Assembly: GCA_035638075.1 (NCBI GenBank)
Contig: DASRAU010000017.1
Location: forward strand, 1 to 64,000
Direction of reading: 5' to 3'
Origin: DASRAU01 sp035638075
Lineage (GTDB): Bacteria > Acidobacteriota > Polarisedimenticolia > Gp22-AA2
DNA: 64,000 nt
How positions within the stretch are numbered: position 1 is the first letter of the stretch; every line of letters begins with the position of its first letter. Below are positions 58,197-64,000 of this stretch, piece after piece. The notes beneath the pieces were generated by a model. That model made no database searches and was not told the origin of the DNA. It worked only from the letters and a program-made list of their open reading frames with translations. The position numbers and the translations under genes were made by a program.

Positions 58197-59897
58197 ATGG
58201 ACAGCCTGGAGCGGTTCGACGGCGACGACGAACAGACCAAGGACAAGGCCCGGCCGGTCCTGCAGGCGATGGGGCTGATGGCCACGGCGGTCCTCAGCGT
58301 CTTCCTGGCCACGCTGCTCTTCATCGACTCGGCGCTGGCGTCCCCGGGCGGGCGCGGCCGTGCGCTTGGAAAGGTCTCCGACGAGGTCGTGCTGGCGGCG
58401 GAAGACGACGCGCCGTTCGACCTGGTGCCGGTCATCGTGCAGACGTATGGCGATGCGGGCGACGTCGACCTGCTGCTGGCGAAGAACCATGGCGCCGTCG
58501 TGCGCGCCCGCCATTCCGCCATCTTCGGTTACTCCGCGCTGGTCCCGGCGGGATCGCTGGACGACCTGGCGCTCGATCCCAAGGTCGAGCGGATTTCGCT
58601 GGACGCCCCGGTCCACTCGCAGCTCGACATCGCCGTGCGCGCGGCGCGCGGCGGCTTCCTGCTCGACGCGGCGAACGGCGACGACGGCCGCGGTGTCGGC
58701 ATCGCCCTCATCGACACGGGCGTGCAGCTCCACCCGGACCTGGTCCGCGCGCGTCCGGACGGCCTCATCGAGGTCGAGGTGGTCGGGCGCGAGAAGGGGT
58801 TCGCCGACTACTACGGCCACGGCACCCACGTCGCCGGCATCCTGAACGGCAGCGGGCTCGACAGCAGCGGCCCGCAGGCCTTCCGCACCTTCCGCGGCGT
58901 GGCCCCGGGCGCGCGCCTCATCTCGCTGCGCGCCCTCAACCCGGACGGCACCGGGACCACCAGCGACGTGCTGCGCGCCGTGGACTGGACCATCCTGCAC
59001 CGCCGCCAGTACAACATCCGCGTCCTCAACCTGTCGCTCGGCCACCCGGTCTACGAGTCGTTCGCGACCGACCCGCTGTGCCGCGCGGTCCGCGCGGCGA
59101 CCAACGCCGGCATCGTGGTCGTCGTCGCGGCGGGCAACCTGGGCAACGTGGGCAGCGGCTTCGGGACGATCCTCAGCCCGGCGAACGAGCCGAGCGCGGT
59201 CACCGTGGGCGCGATGGACGACGGCCGCACCGTGGCGCGCGAGGACGACGTGCTGGCGCGCTTCTCGGCGCGCGGCCCGAGCCTCATCGACCACGTGGTC
59301 AAGCCGGATCTCGTGGCGCCGGGGGCCTTCATCGTGTCGCTGCGCGCAGTCGGGTCGGCGCTCGACGTGACGCACCCCGAGACGGTCCTGCCGACCGGTG
59401 CGTACCGGACGGACGGGGACCGCGCGCGTCCCGGCGAATACACGATGTTCAGCGGCACCTCGCTGGCGGCGCCGATGGTGAGCGGCGCCGCGGCCGTGAT
59501 GCTGCAGCGCGAGCCGGGCCTGCGCCCGTCGGACGTGAAGGCGCGGCTGATGGCGAGCGCCAGCAAGGACGACCACCTGCCGTTCGAGACGGGCGCCGGC
59601 TACCTCGACATCGAGGCGGCGCTCGCGTCGCGCGTGTCGGCGTCCTCGGCCCTGTCGCCGGTGGCCGTGCCGGGCCCGGATGGAAACCTCGTGGTGCAGC
59701 CGCTCGAGGGGTCGTGGGACTCCTCCTGGCAGCAGGGGCTCATCTGGGGCGGGCAGCGCTTCTTCGGCACGCTGATGGCGACGGAGAACGACCAGGTGAC
59801 CAGCTCCGGCATCGTGTGGAGCGGGAACGGGGCGCGCCTGGCCGGGGTCGACACCCTGACCGCGAGCGGGATCCTCTGGGCCGGCGGCGGGAAATGA
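58197..59897 (+). CDS. S8 subtilisin-like serine peptidase with IWG/VWSG C-terminal tail
   Basis: 566 residues. A membrane/signal segment at residues 24-49 (LMATAVLSVFLATLLFIDSALA), then a prodomain-like part. Catalytic triad: Asp173 (GIALIDTGV), His208 (YYGHGTHVAG) and Ser in FSGTSLAAPMVSGA. The oxyanion Asn is in VVAAGNLGN. After the peptidase domain the tail of about 60 residues has the motifs LIWGG, GIVWSG and GILWAGG at regular spacing. A terminator follows at 59982. It would act outside the cell. GGGAGAGAGAGG lies before the ATG. Confidence 0.94.
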   Translation: MDSLERFDGDDEQTKDKARPVLQAMGLMATAVLSVFLATLLFIDSALASPGGRGRALGKVSDEVVLAAEDDAPFDLVPVIVQTYGDAGDVDLLLAKNHGAVVRARHSAIFGYSALVPAGSLDDLALDPKVERISLDAPVHSQLDIAVRAARGGFLLDAANGDDGRGVGIALIDTGVQLHPDLVRARPDGLIEVEVVGREKGFADYYGHGTHVAGILNGSGLDSSGPQAFRTFRGVAPGARLISLRALNPDGTGTTSDVLRAVDWTILHRRQYNIRVLNLSLGHPVYESFATDPLCRAVRAATNAGIVVVVAAGNLGNVGSGFGTILSPANEPSAVTVGAMDDGRTVAREDDVLARFSARGPSLIDHVVKPDLVAPGAFIVSLRAVGSALDVTHPETVLPTGAYRTDGDRARPGEYTMFSGTSLAAPMVSGAAAVMLQREPGLRPSDVKARLMASASKDDHLPFETGAGYLDIEAALASRVSASSALSPVAVPGPDGNLVVQPLEGSWDSSWQQGLIWGGQRFFGTLMATENDQVTSSGIVWSGNGARLAGVDTLTASGILWAGGGK

Positions 59898-59981
59898 GAT
59901 GACATTCGACGACGCGTTCTGCCCGAGAACGACGCGGGGACAGCCCGGGACCTGAAGCGTCCCGCGCCCCGCGACCCGACA

Positions 59982-60023
59982 GACGGCCGCGCCGACCCTC
60001 CCCGGCGCGGCCGTCGACTTTTC
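59982..60023 (+). terminator. Intrinsic terminator after the subtilase gene
   Basis: A perfect 12-bp stem (GACGGCCGCGCC / GGCGCGGCCGTC), ten-base loop, then GACTTTTC. It also borders the stop of the convergent phosphatase gene. Confidence 0.75.
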
Positions 60024-60828
60024 AGGCGGCGGCGAGCTGCAGCGCCAGGAGCGTGGCGTCGTCGCGCCGCGCGTCCCCTTCGAAGGCCTCGAGACCGGCC
60101 TCGATCGCGGCGAGGGCGCCCTCGGCCGACAGCGGCTCGACCGCGTCGAGCGCGCCGGCGAGACGGCCGAGGCCGAAGAACTCGCCGTCCAATCGCTCCG
60201 CTTCGGTGACGCCGTCGGTCGTCATCACCACCACTTCGCCCGGACGAAGCACGATGGCGCCGGTGTCGAAGCGGCGCCGGTCGAGCAGCCCCAGGACCGG
60301 GCCGGTCGCGGATCCGAAGGCGATCGCGGCTTCCCCCGGGACGCGCCGGAACGCCGGCGGGTGCCCGCCGCTGGCGTAGCGGAACAGGCCGTTGCCGAGG
60401 TCGAGCGTGCCGAGGAAGAGCGTGACGTACATCGCATCGAGACGGGCGCCGCAGAGAATCCTGTTCACCCGCTCGAGCGTGTCGCCCGGAGAGGCGCCGA
60501 GCGGCGCGACGTGACGCACGATCGAGCGCACGAACGCCGCCATCACCCCGGCCGGCGTCCCTTTCCCCGAGACGTCGCCGATCACCACCGCGATCTCGCG
60601 GTCGGAGAGGGGGAAGGCGTCGACCAGGTCCCCGCTGACCAGCCGCGCGGGGCGCTCGCTCGCGGCCACCGCGAAGCCGTCTCCGTGGAACCGGGGAAGG
60701 ATCGGGGGAGCCTCGACGCCGCCGCGGCCTCCCGGGAACACCGGTCCGCCGCGACGCCCCTCGGCGGCGCGCGCCGAGCGAGCCAGGCGGTCGAGCGCTT
60801 CGACGTCGGTCCAGAGATTGGTCGCCAT
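60022..60828 (-). CDS. PP2C/SpoIIE-type serine phosphatase (RsbU-like)
   Basis: 268 residues. Conserved parts are GDLVDAFPLSDREIAVVIGDVSGKGTPAG (metal-binding GD), RYASGGHPPAFRR and VVMTTDGVTEAERLDGEFFG, and a final RRDDATLLALQL. This is the SpoIIE/RsbU phosphatase fold that dephosphorylates anti-anti-sigma factors in partner-switching. The N-terminus (about 60 residues) has no known sensor domain. ATG 60828 was chosen; longer frames upstream are low complexity. Partners are not in the window. Confidence 0.9.
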   Translation of the reverse strand: MATNLWTDVEALDRLARSARAAEGRRGGPVFPGGRGGVEAPPILPRFHGDGFAVAASERPARLVSGDLVDAFPLSDREIAVVIGDVSGKGTPAGVMAAFVRSIVRHVAPLGASPGDTLERVNRILCGARLDAMYVTLFLGTLDLGNGLFRYASGGHPPAFRRVPGEAAIAFGSATGPVLGLLDRRRFDTGAIVLRPGEVVVMTTDGVTEAERLDGEFFGLGRLAGALDAVEPLSAEGALAAIEAGLEAFEGDARRDDATLLALQLAAA

Positions 60829-60910
60829 GATGTCCCCCGGTGGGTCCCCGCCTTCGGACCGTGAAGATACGCTTCGACCGCGCGCGCGGATCGCCATTCG
60901 AGGTAAAAAG

Positions 60911-61942
60911 ATGTCACCGATGTCAACGATTCGTGCACGCAGACGGCTGGCGGCGGGATGGCTCGCGGCCGTCGTCGCTTTCGCCCCGGCCGCGGCTGTC
61001 GTCGCCACGCCGGGCGCGACGGTCGCAGCGACACCAGCGACGACCACTCCCGCAACGACATTGTCTCCGGGCTCCGACGGAGCGCTGCGCGTGGCCTCGT
61101 GGAACATCGAGTGGCTCGCCGCGCGGGATGGCGCCGGCGCCGTGCCCCGCCGGAGCGTCGACTACGATCGTTTGCACCGCTACGCCGACGAGCTCGACGC
61201 CGACATCGTGGCGCTCCAGGAGGTGGAAGGGGCCGGGGCGGCGCGGCGCGTGTTCGATCCCGGACGCTACGAGTTCCTGTTCGCCGCGGGAGGAGGCTCC
61301 GTCCAGCGGGCCGGGTTCGCCTGGAAGAAAGGACTGCGGGTCACGCCGCATCCGGACTTCGTGGCCATCGGGCTCGACGGCCGCAGCCGCAGGGCCGCCG
61401 ACATCACGGTGCACACGGCGCACGGCGACCTGCGCCTTCTGAGCATTCACCTCAAGAGCGGCTGCGCGTCCGGGCGTCTCGATGGCCCCGACGCCGCCTG
61501 CGCGATGCTCCGAACACAGGCGCGGCGGCTGGAGGAGTGGGTCGACGCGCGGGCAGGCGAAGCGGTTCCTTTCGCCGTGCTGGGGGATTTCAACCGGCGC
61601 TTCACCGCGAAGGATCCTTTCTGGAACGGCCTCGACGACAGCGACCCGCCGGAAGCGGATCTCCTGGACGCCGGCTTCGGACGCCATCCCCCGTGCTGGG
61701 GCGGGCGGTACCGGCAATACATCGACCACATCGTCCTGAGCCGGACCGCCGCGACTTGGCTCGTCCCGAACTCCTTCGCGCAGCAGGTGTACGACCCGGC
61801 TGACGAAGCGAGTGCTGCGGTTCTTTCCGACCATTGCCCCATCATCGCCCTGCTCGACTCCTCCCGCGCCGCATCGCCCCTCCGGTCGAGCTCCACGAAG
61901 GAACCCGGCCCCGGAAAAAAGGGACTCCCGGCCAGGCCTTGA
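60911..61942 (+). CDS. Secreted endonuclease/exonuclease/phosphatase family protein
   Basis: 343 residues. Signal peptide (AAGWLAAVVAFAPAAAVVATPGA), then the EEP fold: RVASWNIEWLA (Asn), IVALQEVEGAG (Glu), LSIHLKSGCAS (His), LGDFNRRFT (Asp-Asn), YIDHIVLS and LSDHCPIIALL (Asp-His). All metal and phosphate-site residues are present. Substrate may be DNA, RNA or a phosphoester. GAGGTAAAAAG precedes the ATG. The last 30 residues are Ser/Lys/Pro-rich. Divergent from the phosphatase gene. Confidence 0.9.
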   Translation: MSPMSTIRARRRLAAGWLAAVVAFAPAAAVVATPGATVAATPATTTPATTLSPGSDGALRVASWNIEWLAARDGAGAVPRRSVDYDRLHRYADELDADIVALQEVEGAGAARRVFDPGRYEFLFAAGGGSVQRAGFAWKKGLRVTPHPDFVAIGLDGRSRRAADITVHTAHGDLRLLSIHLKSGCASGRLDGPDAACAMLRTQARRLEEWVDARAGEAVPFAVLGDFNRRFTAKDPFWNGLDDSDPPEADLLDAGFGRHPPCWGGRYRQYIDHIVLSRTAATWLVPNSFAQQVYDPADEASAAVLSDHCPIIALLDSSRAASPLRSSSTKEPGPGKKGLPARP

Positions 61943-62121
61943 GCGGAGCGGCTTTCCGCTCCTCCGGTCAGGAATCGCAAGACCCGAACCCTCGTCATTC
62001 TCCGGATGGAGTCCCGTCCGCCCCGCCTTCTACAGTGGTCGCGGAATGGGTTTCCGAGGCGACCGCCGGGTCGGCTGCCTCCACGAGCCCTCGAGGACTT
62101 TGGCAATCAAGGAGCGAGGAC

Positions 62122-62478
62122 ATGGCTGAGAACAAGGACAATCGGAAGGAAGGTGGCGGCTCATCGCGCAAGCGCAGCTCGTCGGGCCGCGGTTTTGCCG
62201 CGATGGACGAGGAGAAGCAGCGGAAGATTGCGCGCGAAGGCGGGCGCAGCGTCCCGGACGAGAAGCGCTCTTTCTCGCAGGACCACGTGCTGGCCGCCGA
62301 GGCGGGCCGCAAGGGCGGACAGAGCGTCCCGGGCGAGAAGCGCTCCTTCTCGCGGGATCGGGAACTTGCGGCCGAGGCGGGCCGCAAGGGCGGTGAGAGC
62401 CGCGGATCGTCCGGCGGGGGCCGGGCCCCGAATCGCGACGACGGCGACGGTCGGGGCTCGAACCGCGACGACCACTAG
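62122..62478 (+). CDS. KGG-repeat stress protein
   Basis: 118 residues, very hydrophilic, rich in Lys, Arg, Gly and Ser. Three KGG-type motifs: FAAMDEEKQRKIAREGG, SFSQDHVLAAEAGRKGG and SFSRDRELAAEAGRKGG, as in E. coli YciG and plant/bacterial GsiB-like proteins linked to drying and stress. The C-terminus is Arg/Asp/Gly-rich. AAGGAGCGAGG precedes the ATG. It lies right beside the tRNA-Leu fragment. Confidence 0.88.
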   Translation: MAENKDNRKEGGGSSRKRSSSGRGFAAMDEEKQRKIAREGGRSVPDEKRSFSQDHVLAAEAGRKGGQSVPGEKRSFSRDRELAAEAGRKGGESRGSSGGGRAPNRDDGDGRGSNRDDH

Positions 62479-62483
62479 AGGGT

Positions 62484-62541
62484 TGGTGCCGGAGGTCGGA
62501 CTCGAACCGACATGGGCTTGCGCCCGCGGGATTTTGAGTCC
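62484..62541 (-). other. 3' half of a tRNA-Leu(CAA) gene, possible attachment-site scar
   Basis: 58 bases on the minus strand, from the anticodon loop to an encoded CCA. It has GGACTCAAAATCC (loop CTCAAAA, anticodon CAA), a variable arm GGGC-GCAA-GCCC, a perfect T arm GTCGG-TTCGAGT-CCGAC and the acceptor 3' strand CTCCGGC-A-CCA. The 5' half (acceptor, D arm, 5' anticodon stem) is missing: upstream bases do not pair. Such 3' fragments remain where an element has integrated into a tRNA gene. Confidence 0.75.
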
Positions 62542-62706
62542 TCGGTCGTCCCGGTGGAGCATGTGACGCAATCGGGACCATCGTCGCAACCCCGCGCGCT
62601 GCGCGGGTTCCCGGTGACGGGACTCCGCGGTGTCTGTCCGTTCGTCCCGGTCCGGACATGTAGTCCGGGCACAGAAGGGGCGCAAAGGCGCAATGCGAGA
62701 GAGGCC

Positions 62707-63130
62707 GATGGCGTCCAGCTCCTCGAGAGGGCCGACGAGCAGGTGCCCACGGCGCACCCGCGGGCGCGGCGACGGCCGGCGCTGAGGTCCTGGCCGCCCG
62801 GCGATGACGTCCAGCTGCTCGAGGCCGACGAGCTGGCGCCCGCGGGCGCATCCGCGGCGCGACGCCGGCGCTGAGGCCGGGACGCCTGGCGATGGCGTCC
62901 AGCTCCTCGAGAGGCCGACGAGCAGGTGCCCGCGGCGCATCCGCGGCACGTCGCCGGCGCTGAGGCCGGGACGCCTAGCGATGGCGTCCAGCTCCTCGAG
63001 AGGCCGCCGGAGTCGCCGGCGCCGAGGTCCTGGCCGCCTGGCGATGACGTCCAGCTGCTCGAGGCCGAACGTTCTGGCGCTCGGGGCGCACCCGCGGTTG
63101 CGTCGCTTGGGTCCCGACGCCGGCGACTCC
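62707..63130. repeat. Tandem repeat array, five units of about 63-96 bp
   Basis: Units start at 62707, 62803, 62891, 62980 and 63043, each with GATG(G/A)CGTCCAGCT(C/G)CTCGAG, followed by CCGACGAGC(A/T)GG, a GC-rich stretch with CGCGG..GCATCCGCGG, and GCTGAGG. Units 2 and 3 are 88-89 bp and the fourth is shortened to 63 bp. No single frame stays open and protein-like, so it is treated as non-coding. Bases 62542-62706 before it show nothing recognisable. Confidence 0.85.
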
Positions 63131-63140
63131 GGCGGCCTCC

Positions 63141-63818
63141 CTAAATCAGAAGATCGTCATCGGTAGCCGCCTCGTCCCTGGCCCGGGAAAACTTCGGAGG
63201 CAGTAGCACGAAGGGATTTTCGGCTGTCAGGTCGCTGATGAGCACGCGGAAGTTCTTTGCGGCAAGCACGAAGTCCCACACGGCATAGAAGAGCAGGACG
63301 TCAACGCCGGTCTTCGTGAACTTGGCCACGAGCTCGTCCACCTGGCGCCTTCTTGTCGCGTTTGAGTGGAAAATATGGGCGTTGATCATCGCGTCGATGA
63401 CTTGCTCCGAAGTGGCCGTGGCCGCGTTCGGTGCACGGGCTCCGAGCTTCATGGCGTTGCGCACGAACGAGCTCCGCGCCTGCAGCTTTAGAGACTTGAG
63501 GCAGGCGCGCATGCCGGAGTCTGCACAGCACCGGTTCACAATTTTCAAGTTCCGTCTGAGGTTGCCGGGTTCCTCCTGGGCATACAGGTGCCGGAAATCG
63601 ACGTAGAGGAGCTCGAGGCCCTCGCTTTTCGGAATGGTGCCTTCAAACCGCATCCCGCCGTCCGGCAGACGACAGAGGTGATGAGAGAGCTGACCGAGTT
63701 TGAGGCTGGCGGCTCTGTCCGCGGCCTTCGAAGCGCGCTCCTTGAAAACCTCGAGGCAGCGCCATTCCTCCTCGGTGGGAAGCGCACCAAGCTTCAGGCT
63801 GACGAAATTGACCGGCAC
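63141..63818 (-). CDS. Hypothetical protein of the right-end accessory region
   Basis: 225 residues from a GTG. Not recognised. It has MPVNFVSLKLGALPTEEEWRCLE at the start, four or five Cys spread over the first half (VNRCCADSGMRACL), and a C-terminal region FTKTGVDVLLFYAVWDFVLAAKNFRVLI. No signal peptide or membrane helix is certain. Base composition is clearly lower in G+C than the rest of the window, which suggests recent transfer. The partial gene upstream ends 4 bases before its start, so they form an operon. Confidence 0.65.
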   Translation of the reverse strand: MPVNFVSLKLGALPTEEEWRCLEVFKERASKAADRAASLKLGQLSHHLCRLPDGGMRFEGTIPKSEGLELLYVDFRHLYAQEEPGNLRRNLKIVNRCCADSGMRACLKSLKLQARSSFVRNAMKLGARAPNAATATSEQVIDAMINAHIFHSNATRRRQVDELVAKFTKTGVDVLLFYAVWDFVLAAKNFRVLISDLTAENPFVLLPPKFSRARDEAATDDDLLI

Positions 63819-63822
63819 GGAG

Positions 63823-64000
63823 CTAGTTTTGCGGCTGCTGCGCGGCGGCGATCTTCAGCACATCCCTGTAGAGCTCTAGGAGTTTCAGCGCCGGCTCGTT
63901 GTGCCGGTCGAGGATCCCCTGGCCTGGAAAGGCCTTCTCGAGCTCCGCGTATGCGCGTGTCATCGATTCGCTGGACGTCGCGACCTGCTGCAGCAGGCTC
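63823..64000 (-). CDS. C-terminal part of an unknown protein (5' end outside window)
   Basis: The frame is open from the window edge to a TAG at 63823-63825 and gives 58 residues (SLLQQVATSSESMTRAYAEL ... IAAAQQPQN). It is helical and hydrophilic, without known motifs. It overlaps or abuts the GTG of the next gene, so both are probably translated together. Composition matches its neighbour, not the core genes. Confidence 0.6.
   Translation of the reverse strand, partial: SLLQQVATSSESMTRAYAELEKAFPGQGILDRHNEPALKLLELYRDVLKIAAAQQPQN

Noticed and set aside
62484..62600. Complete tRNA-Leu gene
   Set aside because: Only the 3' half folds; no D arm or 5' acceptor strand follows the anticodon.
62161..62949. 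Long minus-strand open frame across the KGG gene, tRNA fragment and repeats
   Set aside because: It is antisense to the KGG gene, reads through the tRNA fragment and gives Arg/Pro-rich sequence with no domain.
62707..63130. CRISPR array
   Set aside because: Units are 63-96 bp, adjacent and similar over their whole length, without unique spacers.

Overview
The window is about 70% G+C, with densely packed genes on both strands, many ATGA/GTGA stop-start overlaps and many GTG/TTG starts. The gene set points to a soil- or sediment-type Acidobacteriota or a related high-GC phylum: CRTAC1-like ASPIC/UnbV proteins paired with TPR lipoproteins, paired M16 peptidases, M13 and M49-like metallopeptidases, a multihaem cytochrome fused to redoxins, and a subtilase ending in IWG/VWSG motifs. 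This placement is inference; no rRNA or ribosomal-protein gene is present to confirm it. A selenocysteine tRNA shows that the cell probably makes selenoproteins.

Left part (1-18340). A transposase truncated by the window edge (1-738, minus) is followed by an AsmA-like envelope protein. A plus-strand block then carries fabI, an ABC-2 transporter (ATPase and permease) and a lipoprotein. Next come dCMP deaminase and a secreted cyclophilin (minus), a stand-alone RecB-type nuclease (plus), and a minus-strand operon with an inactive M16 subunit, an active M16 subunit and a triple-BON periplasmic protein. Small minus-strand genes follow (proline-rich secreted protein, zincin, EVE domain), then a HAD phosphatase (plus), a YtcJ-like amidohydrolase lipoprotein and an EamA exporter (minus).

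Middle part (18364-40634). This holds the redoxin/thioredoxin/octahaem fusion with a divergent Rieske protein, the ASPIC/UnbV-TPR pair, and cspA with an unusual leader that has a near-consensus promoter and an intrinsic terminator. A divergent pair follows (membrane/coiled-coil protein and LysE exporter). An overlapping plus-strand set carries LysE, an M49-like peptidase and a GNAT protein. tRNA-Sec precedes ETF-quinone oxidoreductase and a CNNM/HlyC-type protein. Two M20 hydrolases and an M13 peptidase form another plus-strand operon. Finally come a coiled-coil lipoprotein, a phosphodiesterase/pyrophosphatase-superfamily lipoprotein and tRNA-Ala(GGC).

Right part (40651-64000). A minus-strand operon runs from pyruvoyl-dependent arginine decarboxylase through agmatinase to Lon, behind a clear sigma70-type promoter. 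After a two-domain SRPBCC protein comes a five-gene minus-strand operon: giant TPR protein, Cys-motif TPR protein, small protein, AddB-like and AddA-like helicase-nucleases. Then follow a subtilase, a PP2C/RsbU-type phosphatase, a secreted endonuclease/phosphatase-family protein and a KGG stress protein. Immediately after it is the 3' half of a tRNA-Leu gene, then tandem repeats of roughly 90 bp, then lower-GC genes of unknown function. This looks like the left junction of an integrated element that continues past the window.
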